Origin: Dehalococcoidia bacterium
GTDB lineage: Bacteria > Chloroflexota > Dehalococcoidia > GIF9 > AB-539-J10
Length of the DNA: 6,988 nt
Direction: 5' to 3'
Assembly: GCA_030669525.1 (NCBI GenBank)
Contig: DAOVDO010000052.1
Coordinates: forward strand, 1-6,988
Shown: one piece after another, positions 1 through 5,789 of the stretch
How the letters are laid out: the number at the start of each line of letters is the position of its first letter
Numbering within the stretch: position 1 is the stretch's first letter
Position numbers and translations under genes: made by a program
Notes under the pieces: generated by a model
The model's database searches: none
What the model saw: the letters and a program-made list of their open reading frames with translations, nothing else
Told to the model about the DNA's origin: nothing

Positions 1-1091
1 ACATCGCAGCCACCAATGAGATAAAGACCAAGCCTACACAACACAGCGTTAACGAATTGAGACGTATCGGTATTCAACCCGACGTAATCCTATGTCGAAG
101 CGACAATGAAGTATCCGAGGAAATAAAGGACAAGATATCGCTGTTTTGTGATGTCGATAGAGAGGCAGTGATCCCGCTGGTTACCGGTGACACCATATAC
201 GACGTTCCCTTGCTGTTAGAGGAGCATGGATTGGGAGATTTTATAGTCAATCACCTGGGGTTGGAAGCTAAGGAGAGCAATTTGGATAACTGGCGCGATA
301 TGGTGAACAAACTGAAAGCTCCTAAGGAGCCAGTAGTTATCGGGCTGGTGGGCAAATATGTTGAACTCCAGGATGCTTATTATTCGGTGCGCGAAGCATT
401 ATGTCACGCAGCGCTGACTCATAATCATGATGTAAAGATAGAGTGGCTCAATTCAGAAGAATTACAAGACGGTCATAATGACAGGCTCAAACAAGTTCAA
501 GGAATAGTCGCCACTGACGACTTCGGTTACGAGGGAATTGAAGGTGTGACAGAGGCAGCCAAATTCGCCAGGGAAAAAGCTATCCCTTATCTCGGTTTGC
601 GCCAGGGGATGCAAGCCATGGTTATTGAATTCCGCCGCCATGTATTTAACAATCAGTATGCCTGCTCCACCGATGCAGACCATGGCTCTCCTTATCCTGT
701 AGTTGACGTACCCCCGGAGCAGCAAGATGTCAATCAAGAAGGTGGTACCGTTTGGTTAGGAACTTACCCCTGCCACCTGGCACCCGGAACCAAGGCTGCT
801 CGTGCTTATGGCTGCGAAGTAGCTTATGAACGTCACCGCCATCGCTTTGAATTCAATAATGCCTTCCGCCAGCCATTACAAAATGCTGGAATGATACCCA
901 GTGGACTATCGCCAGATGGAAAACTGGTGGAAATTGTTGAGATGAAGGATCATCCCTGGATGGTAGCCTGCCAGTTTCACCCCGAATTTAAATCCCGTCC
1001 TGACTGTCCTCATCCACTGTTCGTAGATTTCATCGGGGCAGCTAAAGAAATACTTATCGAAGGTACGCAGCCAAGTTTACCAATAAATTGA
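1..1091 (+). CDS. pyrG: CTP synthase, 3' part, with a degenerate glutaminase domain (5' end outside the window)
   Basis: Makes CTP from UTP, ATP and an amino donor, the last step of de novo pyrimidine nucleotide synthesis, in the cytoplasm. The reading frame is already open at base 3 and runs to TGA at 1089-1091, giving 362 visible residues. By alignment from memory to the 545-residue E. coli enzyme, about 179 N-terminal residues lie upstream, so the TTG at 57 is not the start. The synthase-domain tail is seen, with the UTP-binding motif KTKPTQHSV (24-50) and GIQPD. A C-terminal class I glutamine amidotransferase domain follows, with VGKYVEL, PYLG, ERHRHR (828-845) and CQFHPEF, whose His (978-980) and Glu (984-986) complete the usual catalytic triad. 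The nucleophile position is abnormal: the expected G-[IL]-C-L-G reads GLRQG, putting Arg (600-602) in place of Cys. The oxyanion loop GGFGYRG reads DDFGYEG. The family assignment is firm. Loss of glutaminase activity is inferred. Confidence 0.96.
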   Translation, partial: IAATNEIKTKPTQHSVNELRRIGIQPDVILCRSDNEVSEEIKDKISLFCDVDREAVIPLVTGDTIYDVPLLLEEHGLGDFIVNHLGLEAKESNLDNWRDMVNKLKAPKEPVVIGLVGKYVELQDAYYSVREALCHAALTHNHDVKIEWLNSEELQDGHNDRLKQVQGIVATDDFGYEGIEGVTEAAKFAREKAIPYLGLRQGMQAMVIEFRRHVFNNQYACSTDADHGSPYPVVDVPPEQQDVNQEGGTVWLGTYPCHLAPGTKAARAYGCEVAYERHRHRFEFNNAFRQPLQNAGMIPSGLSPDGKLVEIVEMKDHPWMVACQFHPEFKSRPDCPHPLFVDFIGAAKEILIEGTQPSLPIN

Positions 1092-1096
1092 GGAGG
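1091..1096 (+). promoter_or_regulatory. Strong ribosome binding site of fsa, overlapping the pyrG stop
   Basis: AGGAGG is a full Shine-Dalgarno match placed four bases before the ATG at 1101. Its first base is the last base of the pyrG stop codon (TGAGGAGG). It fixes the fsa start and suggests that ribosomes finishing pyrG can feed initiation of fsa. Confidence 0.85.
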
Positions 1097-1100
1097 CACA

Positions 1101-1802
1101 ATGCGTTTATTCTTAGATACTGCTAATATAGACCATATCCGTCATGGAGTAGAATTGGGAGTCATCACTGGAGTGACCACCAATCCAAGCCTGGTATCCC
1201 AGGAAGGCAAAGTTGATTACCAGAATCTGGTGAAAGAAATCTGCTCCGTTGTTTTCCCCGGTCCGGTGTCCACCGAAGTATTAAGCCAGGACGCTTCAGG
1301 AATGATAGCCGAAGCTAGAGAAATAGCTAAATGGGCAGACAACGTCGTAGTTAAGATACCGGCTAGCTTAGAAGGGGTGAAGGCTACTTCGGTACTAACC
1401 AGCGAAAACATAAAGGTAAACCTCACCCTGTGCTTCTCACTGAACCAGGCTTTACTGGGAGCGGCGGCGGGAGCTACCTTCATCAGCCCCTTTGTGGGTA
1501 GACTTGACGACATTGGCGAAGACGGCATGGACGTAGTATTTGACATTGCCCAATTTCTGCGGTATTATGAGTTACCTACTCAGGTTATAGCTGCTAGTAT
1601 CAGACATCCCCAACATTGCATTATGGCCGCTAAGTCTGGTGCGCATATCGCTACTATACCATATAAAGTACTGCTACAGATGATACAGCATCCCTTGACT
1701 GACATTGGCATCAAGCGCTTTGCAGATGATTGGAGAAAGATAATGGGAGAGAAGAAGATTATAGAGAATCCTGGCAAACCAATAGATAAGGCAGGAAGAT
1801 AA
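1101..1802 (+). CDS. fsa: Transaldolase-like fructose-6-phosphate aldolase
   Basis: A 233-residue cytoplasmic TIM-barrel enzyme of the small transaldolase/FSA family. Such enzymes either cleave fructose 6-phosphate to dihydroxyacetone and glyceraldehyde 3-phosphate, or transfer a dihydroxyacetone unit in the non-oxidative pentose phosphate pathway. The sequence shows the N-terminal MRLFLDTANI, then GVTTNPSL (residues 24-31), the Schiff-base lysine in VVVKIP (Lys85, the same number as in E. coli FsaA), NLTLCFS, SPFVGRLDD and the phosphate-binding AASIRHPQH. It resembles the Thermotoga maritima-type transaldolase more than E. coli FsaA, so true transaldolase activity is as likely as aldolase activity. 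Members are usually about 215-220 residues; the extra length is a basic tail (ending KPIDKAGR). The gap after pyrG is 9 bases and before rho 11 bases, so the three are probably co-transcribed. Confidence 0.93.
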   Translation: MRLFLDTANIDHIRHGVELGVITGVTTNPSLVSQEGKVDYQNLVKEICSVVFPGPVSTEVLSQDASGMIAEAREIAKWADNVVVKIPASLEGVKATSVLTSENIKVNLTLCFSLNQALLGAAAGATFISPFVGRLDDIGEDGMDVVFDIAQFLRYYELPTQVIAASIRHPQHCIMAAKSGAHIATIPYKVLLQMIQHPLTDIGIKRFADDWRKIMGEKKIIENPGKPIDKAGR

Positions 1803-1808
1803 GAGAGG
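1803..1808 (+). promoter_or_regulatory. Ribosome binding site deciding the rho start
   Basis: GAGAGG lies five bases before the ATG at 1814 and fourteen before a second in-frame ATG at 1823. The spacing favours 1814 as the start. It sits directly after the fsa stop codon. Confidence 0.6.
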
Positions 1809-1813
1809 CTACC

Positions 1814-3079
1814 ATGATAACTATGGGTCAACTGGAAGATAGAACCTGTGATGAACTGGAGGTGATGGCCAAAGAACTGGGAATCACCAACTACTCCTCA
1901 ATGAGGAAATCTGAGCTTGTTGCTCATATCCTCAAATCACAAGCAGAGCAACAGGGAAACCTGTTCCTGGCTGGCATACTGGAGATTATGTCTGAGGGCT
2001 ATGGCTTCCTGCGCCAGGATAGCTTTCTGCGCAGTGCAAATGATGTCTATGTATCCAACTCTCAAATCCGCCGCTTCAACTTGAGGGATGGCGACTACAT
2101 TTGCGGCCAGGCCAGACATCCCAAGGACAACGAGAAATACTATGGCTTGCTTCGGGTTGAAAGTGTAAATGGACTTAACCCTGATCTGGCAAAAACCCGG
2201 AGAAATTTTGGCTCGCTGACACCAACTTTCCCGGACAATCTCATCAATTTAGAAACAACGTCGGAAGACCTATCGACACGCTTAATAAATATGCTAACCC
2301 CCATAGGGAGAGGACAAAGAGGCCTTATTGTCTCACCCCCAAAGGCAGGTAAAACGGTACTCCTCAAGAAAATCGCCAATGCCGTCACTGTTAACTATGA
2401 CGATATTCACCTTATAGTTTGTCTCATCGGCGAAAGACCTGAGGAAGTTACAGATATGAAAAGGTCGGTGAAAGCTGAAGTTATAGGTGCCACTTTCGAT
2501 GAGCCTGTAGAGAGTCAAACTCGAGTAGCTGAACTGGCTCTGGAAAGAGCTAAAAGACTGGTGGAGATGGGTAAAGATGTGGTTATCCTCCTCGATGGCA
2601 TCACCCGCCTCACTCGAGCTTATAATCTGGCCATGCCTGCCAGTGGACGAACCTTATCTGGCGGTATTGATTCCCAAGCCCTGCACCCTCCCAAGCGATT
2701 CTTCGGTACTGCTCGCAACACAGATGAAGGCGGTAGTTTGACCATCATAGCCACCTGCCTGGTAGATACCGGTAGTCGTATGGATGACCTGATATACGAA
2801 GAGTTCAAAGGAACAGGCAATATGGAGCTTCACCTGGAGAGAAAATTAGCCGAGAGGCGGATTTTCCCAGCCATAAATATCATACCCAGCGGCACCAGGA
2901 GAGAAGAGCTTTTACTGGATGAAAATACCCTGAAACAAATATGGTTGCTCCGGCGCGTCGCTAACATGATAGCCAGCGATTCCGGTAATTCAATTGAAGC
3001 CACATCCAGGGTGCTGGAAAGAATGGCCAAGACAAAGAACAACGCTGAGTTTCTAGCCACCTTATCTAAAGATATGTGA
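1814..3079 (+). CDS. rho: Transcription termination factor Rho
   Basis: Hexameric RNA-dependent ATPase/helicase that releases RNA polymerase from transcripts. At 421 residues it matches the usual length (419 in E. coli). In order: a Rho N-terminal helical domain (about 5-45, [18 protein letters not shown]); a cold-shock-like primary RNA-binding domain (about 50-125) with the RNP1-type motif GYGFLR (62-67) and DVYVS; then the RecA-like motor. The motor has Walker A SPPKAGKT (174-181), [10 protein letters not shown] (206-215), Walker B VILLD (257-261), the Q-loop [10 protein letters not shown] (282-291), the R-loop segment [10 protein letters not shown] (331-340) and the arginine-finger motif SGTRREELL (359-367). 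No large acidic or basic insert separates the RNA-binding domains, unlike many actinobacterial Rho proteins. The residue after the Walker B Asp is Gly (262) where E. coli has Ser266. It is last in the cluster, and no canonical hairpin-plus-T-run terminator follows. Confidence 0.98.
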   Translation: MITMGQLEDRTCDELEVMAKELGITNYSSMRKSELVAHILKSQAEQQGNLFLAGILEIMSEGYGFLRQDSFLRSANDVYVSNSQIRRFNLRDGDYICGQARHPKDNEKYYGLLRVESVNGLNPDLAKTRRNFGSLTPTFPDNLINLETTSEDLSTRLINMLTPIGRGQRGLIVSPPKAGKTVLLKKIANAVTVNYDDIHLIVCLIGERPEEVTDMKRSVKAEVIGATFDEPVESQTRVAELALERAKRLVEMGKDVVILLDGITRLTRAYNLAMPASGRTLSGGIDSQALHPPKRFFGTARNTDEGGSLTIIATCLVDTGSRMDDLIYEEFKGTGNMELHLERKLAERRIFPAINIIPSGTRREELLLDENTLKQIWLLRRVANMIASDSGNSIEATSRVLERMAKTKNNAEFLATLSKDM

Positions 3080-3174
3080 TCCCTTCTCCTGCCTTCAGCT
3101 ACGTTTCCATTTATAAATAAACTAGAGTAGCATCAGTATACTACGTTGACTGCATTCCTCTGCGCTATTGCCTT

Positions 3175-3226
3175 CAGCCAGGATATAGCTTTATAATTTC
3201 CCCATGAGTTCTAAAGAACCTGGCTG
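3175..3226. repeat. Inverted repeat with 8-base arms
   Basis: CAGCCAGG (3175-3182) is matched by its exact reverse complement CCTGGCTG (3219-3226) across a 36-base spacer. The spacer contains a small nested hairpin, GTTC-TAAA-GAAC (3208-3219), which shares its last base with the outer arm, so the two are alternatives. No T-run follows on either strand, so this is not a classical intrinsic terminator. It could protect 3' ends or be chance. Confidence 0.35.
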
Positions 3227-3241
3227 GATGTACAGAACAAC

Positions 3242-3266
3242 GCTCAGGATCAAGAAAATCCTGGGC
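3242..3266. terminator. Hairpin in the convergent gap, possible non-canonical terminator or 3'-end structure
   Basis: GCTCAGGAT (3242-3250) pairs with ATCCTGGGC (3258-3266) around a 7-base A-rich loop, giving a 9-pair stem with one G-U wobble when read as plus-strand RNA. The location between two convergent 3' ends fits transcript-end formation from either side. No uridine run follows on either strand, so ordinary intrinsic termination is doubtful. Confidence 0.35.
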
Positions 3267-3383
3267 ATGAATATCTTCCTGTGTGATAGCTGCAAATGGA
3301 ACTGGCGGAGTGCTTGCAATCGACCCGAGCGCCCCAATGCCACCTGGTGCCCCGATTACCAGAAAAAAGGAAAATAGTCTTGA

Positions 3384-4673
3384 CTACCTTTCCCAGATAG
3401 CTGCCATCCCCTGGCCACCACCGATACACATGGTTTCCAACCCTCTATGTAAATTTCGGTGTACCATATCATATATGATGGTGACTGCTATTCTAGCTCC
3501 GGTGCAGCCGATAGGATGCCCCATGGATATGCCGCTGCCATGAGGATTAATCTGATCAAAGCTCCATCCAAGCTCTTTCATGCAACCCAGCGTCTGAGAA
3601 GCAAAAGCCTCATTAAGCTCGATAACATCCATATCTTTACTGGCGAACCCTGTTTTCTGGAACACCTTCCTTACCGCAGGAATAGGACCCAACCCCATAT
3701 AGTTAGGGTCTATCGCACCTGAAGCCCAGGCTCTGAGGGTCGCCATAGGCTCAAGCCCCAATTCTTTAGCTTTCTCTTTTGACATAAGCACTACAGCAGC
3801 CCCGGCGTCGTTGATTCCGGAGGAGTTGCCCGCGGTAACAGTGCCATCTTTGCGAAATGCTGGAGACAGCTTGGCCATCTTTTCCATACTGGTATCCATA
3901 GGGCGCTCATCAGTATCGAATATGACTGGCGGCGCTTTTCTTTGTGGAATAGAAACAGGAACTATCTCATCTTTAAACAAGCCATCACTTATGGCTGCCC
4001 GCGCTCGTTGATGACTCAACAACCCAATTTCATCCTGCTCTTCCCGGGAAAAGCCATATCTATTAGCGATTTCCTCCGCCGTGTTTCCCATGTGATATCC
4101 ATAGAATATCTCCCACAAACCATCGAATACCATAAGGTCTATCAGTTCACCTTTAGCTTCAACATCCATTCTGTAACCCCAGCGAGCCTTAGGAAGGACA
4201 TAAGGAGCATGACTCATACATTCTATGCCGCCGGCAATCACAACATCTGCTTCACCCAGCATAATGGCTTCAGCCCCTGAGGTAATAGCTTTAAGTCCTG
4301 AGGCACAGATTTTATTCACTGTAAAGGCAGGTGTTTCCTTGGAAATCCCGGCATAAATAGACGCCTGACGGGCTACGTTTTGTCCCTGTCCACCCTGGAG
4401 AACACATCCCATGACTACCTCATCAACCTGAACCTCTCGTAAAGAAGAATCCCTATCGTAGTATTTCTTCTCCAGCTCAATCATCCCCTCACCCTTAAGA
4501 GCATCAGGAGCATAAGCTAAAAGCTCATCGCCTGGTTTTGGTCTCAAGCCCGCTCTCTTGAGCGCCTCTTTAATTACCACACTACCCAGTTCAACAACTG
4601 ATTTATCCTTTAAAGAACCTCCAAATGACCCGACAGCCGTCCTGGCACCGCTAACAACAACTACTTCCTTCAT
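3384..4673 (-). CDS. Acetyl-CoA acetyltransferase (thiolase) with an N-terminal insertion
   Basis: Catalyses reversible Claisen condensation of two acetyl-CoA to acetoacetyl-CoA, or thiolytic cleavage of 3-ketoacyl-CoA, in the cytoplasm. The 429 residues show the thiolase signatures in order: N-terminal [15 protein letters not shown], the acyl-accepting cysteine in [11 protein letters not shown] (Cys123), ECMSHAPY (151-158), [20 protein letters not shown] (354-358), [10 protein letters not shown] with His386, and the C-terminal [14 protein letters not shown] with Cys416. The Cys-His-Cys set is complete, so it should be active. Classical members have about 390-395 residues; the surplus is a block near residues 44-80 (containing [20 protein letters not shown]) between the first helix and the first inner strand. 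I recall similar blocks in thiolases of syntrophic and sulfate-reducing anaerobes. Chain-length preference cannot be read from sequence. It is monocistronic here and transcribed towards rho. Confidence 0.95.
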   Translation of the reverse strand: MKEVVVVSGARTAVGSFGGSLKDKSVVELGSVVIKEALKRAGLRPKPGDELLAYAPDALKGEGMIELEKKYYDRDSSLREVQVDEVVMGCVLQGGQGQNVARQASIYAGISKETPAFTVNKICASGLKAITSGAEAIMLGEADVVIAGGIECMSHAPYVLPKARWGYRMDVEAKGELIDLMVFDGLWEIFYGYHMGNTAEEIANRYGFSREEQDEIGLLSHQRARAAISDGLFKDEIVPVSIPQRKAPPVIFDTDERPMDTSMEKMAKLSPAFRKDGTVTAGNSSGINDAGAAVVLMSKEKAKELGLEPMATLRAWASGAIDPNYMGLGPIPAVRKVFQKTGFASKDMDVIELNEAFASQTLGCMKELGWSFDQINPHGSGISMGHPIGCTGARIAVTIIYDMVHRNLHRGLETMCIGGGQGMAAIWER

Positions 4674-4678
4674 TTTGA

Positions 4679-4684
4679 CTCCTC
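4679..4684 (-). promoter_or_regulatory. Ribosome binding site of the thiolase gene
   Basis: Read on the minus strand, GAGGAG lies five bases before the ATG (4671-4673), supporting that start. A second purine-rich AGGAGT (4685-4690) lies directly upstream. The leader above it is strongly A/T-rich. Confidence 0.7.
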
Positions 4685-4829
4685 ACTCCTTTTAATTTTA
4701 TTTTTAGCGTTATATTCTGTAACAACCGTGAATTAAAATCAAACTACCTGTTACTGCTGCCTGTGCTCAGTCAATCAAACAGCCAATAGCCTTTAAAATT
4801 TACTCTGCACTGGAGCCAAATTTCACATT

Positions 4830-4859
4830 CTCTACCCCTCCCACAAGGGGGAGAAAGAG
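4830..4859. repeat. Short C-rich/G-rich palindromic element, possibly REP-like
   Basis: A pyrimidine-rich arm (CTCTACCCCTCCC, 4830-4842) faces a purine-rich arm (GGGGGAGAAAGAG, 4847-4859) across an ACAA loop. The core pairs CCC with GGG and the outer CTCT pairs with AGAG, with an imperfect middle. Elements of the type TCCCCCTTGTGGG are, from memory, frequent dispersed intergenic palindromes in many bacteria. Only one copy is visible here, so repeat status is unproven. Confidence 0.35.
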
Positions 4860-4948
4860 TTCTTGAAGCAAAATACCACTGGTTAGTCGCTGGTGTATTA
4901 GCACGGTTCTGGTGACTTAAAAAGAAAAAACAGTCAATAAATCCTAAA

Positions 4949-4977
4949 TTGCATATCTTGGATTGATGGGATATTAT
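4949..4977 (+). promoter_or_regulatory. Candidate sigma-70-type promoter of the ABC transporter operon
   Basis: TATTAT (4972-4977) matches five of six bases of the -10 consensus. TTGCAT (4949-4954), 17 bases upstream, matches only the first half of the -35 consensus. Transcription would begin near 4984, leaving a leader of about 50 bases before the ATG at 5033. This is plausible by position and spacing but weak by sequence. Confidence 0.35.
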
Positions 4978-5032
4978 GAGAACTCACATGAGCAAACTGT
5001 AATTATAGCCAGGCGAATCAGGGGGTAAGGTT

Positions 5033-5782
5033 ATGGCTGAAGAATTTCTGGTAGCACAAGACCTCCACAAAAGCTTCAATGAGCATAAGGCTGTCAACGG
5101 CGTTTCTTTCACCATCTATAAGGGTGAAATCTTCGGCCTTCTGGGACCCAATGGTGCCGGCAAGACCACAACCATACGCATACTGTCTACGGTTCTGGAA
5201 CCAGACCGCGGCGATGTCACCATAGGAGGCTATTCCATACGGCATAATGCTGACGAGGTTCGCAATCTCATTGGGGTCTGTCCACAGGAGTTAGCCCTCT
5301 ACGAAGACCTTTCTGCACTAGACAATATGGTCTTCTTTGGCCGGATGGCGGGGCTAAATGGTAAGGAAGCGCAGGCTCAATCCAGGGCTCACCTGGAGCT
5401 GATGGGGCTGGCGGAGAGAGCCAAAGGCAAGATAGCTAAGTTCTCCGGAGGTATGAAGAGGCGCATCAACCTGGCTATTGCCCTCATGGGGCATCCCGAG
5501 CTTCTCTTTCTGGATGAGCCAACAGTAGGCATAGACCCGCAGTCGCGGAACAATATCTACGAAACTATTGAAGGTCTACGGGATAAGGGAATGACTATTC
5601 TCTACACCACTCATTATATGGAGGAAGCCGACCGTCTCTGCGGCCGCATTGCCATTATTGATGGAGGCCAGATAATCGCCATAGATACGCCTCTGGAACT
5701 CAAAAAACAAATTGGCCCACCAGAACAGGTAACCCTGGAGGATGTCTTTTTAAAACTAACCGGCCGAAGCCTCCGCGATTAG
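5033..5782 (+). CDS. ABC-2 type transporter, ATP-binding protein
   Basis: Cytoplasmic nucleotide-binding subunit that powers an ABC-2 exporter of the DrrA/NodI/YadG type. The 249 residues contain, in order, Walker [10 protein letters not shown] (38-46), the Q-loop glutamine in CPQE (Gln85), the signature FSGGM (137-141), Walker B LLFLDEPT (157-164), the D-loop GIDP (167-170 region) and the switch histidine in YTTH (His194). All catalytic residues are present. The C-terminus ends in [16 protein letters not shown], typical of drug and lipid exporters. The roughly 60-residue segment that DrrA-like proteins (about 310-330 residues) carry just before this motif is missing, so the protein is a short form. 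The ATG at 5033 follows GGGGGT (5021-5026) and AAGG. The permease gene starts 7 bases after the stop. The substrate cannot be deduced. Confidence 0.95.
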   Translation: MAEEFLVAQDLHKSFNEHKAVNGVSFTIYKGEIFGLLGPNGAGKTTTIRILSTVLEPDRGDVTIGGYSIRHNADEVRNLIGVCPQELALYEDLSALDNMVFFGRMAGLNGKEAQAQSRAHLELMGLAERAKGKIAKFSGGMKRRINLAIALMGHPELLFLDEPTVGIDPQSRNNIYETIEGLRDKGMTILYTTHYMEEADRLCGRIAIIDGGQIIAIDTPLELKKQIGPPEQVTLEDVFLKLTGRSLRD

Positions 5783-5789
5783 CAAGGAT

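Larger units (their letters stand above)
3080..3383. other. Convergent intergenic region without a convincing gene
   Basis: This gap of 304 bases separates the 3' ends of rho (plus) and the thiolase gene (minus). I see no credible gene in either strand. It holds two inverted repeats (3175-3226 and 3242-3266) but no intrinsic terminator with a T-run. On the minus strand the thiolase frame stays open for 69 codons past its TAG, to a TGA at 3174-3176, but that stretch has no ATG, GTG or TTG codon and resembles no family I know. Confidence 0.6.
4674..5032. other. Divergent intergenic region (regulatory)
   Basis: This stretch of 359 bases separates the divergently transcribed thiolase gene and ABC transporter operon, so both promoters should lie here. 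The thiolase-proximal part (4690-4740) is A/T-rich and contains TATAAC on the minus strand, without a convincing -35 partner at good spacing. The middle has a C-rich/G-rich palindromic element (4830-4859). The right part carries a candidate promoter for the transporter. I see no credible small gene or riboswitch. Confidence 0.6.

Noticed and set aside
57..59. TTG as a start of a separate glutaminase-domain gene
   Set aside because: The frame is open and clearly homologous to CTP synthase upstream of it (KTKPTQHSV at 24-50), so the TTG is an internal leucine codon.
462..737. Minus-strand open frame of 91 codons within pyrG
   Set aside because: Antisense to the conserved amidotransferase domain and without a recognisable product.
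3283..3543. Plus-strand open frame of 86 codons overlapping the thiolase 3' end
   Set aside because: More than half lies antisense to a strongly conserved thiolase, there is no good ribosome binding site, and the product is Pro-rich with no recognisable family.
3942..4280. Plus-strand open frame of 112 codons inside the thiolase gene
   Set aside because: It is wholly antisense to catalytic-core coding sequence, and no domain is recognisable in its product.
4691..4740. Thiolase promoter with TATAAC as the -10 box on the minus strand
   Set aside because: The A/T-rich stretch offers several weak boxes, but none has a credible -35 partner at 16-18 bases, so I did not list a specific site.
4768..4938. 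Direct repeat CAGTCAAT at 4768-4775 and 4931-4938
   Set aside because: Eight bases in an A/T-rich gap can recur by chance, and the flanks do not match.
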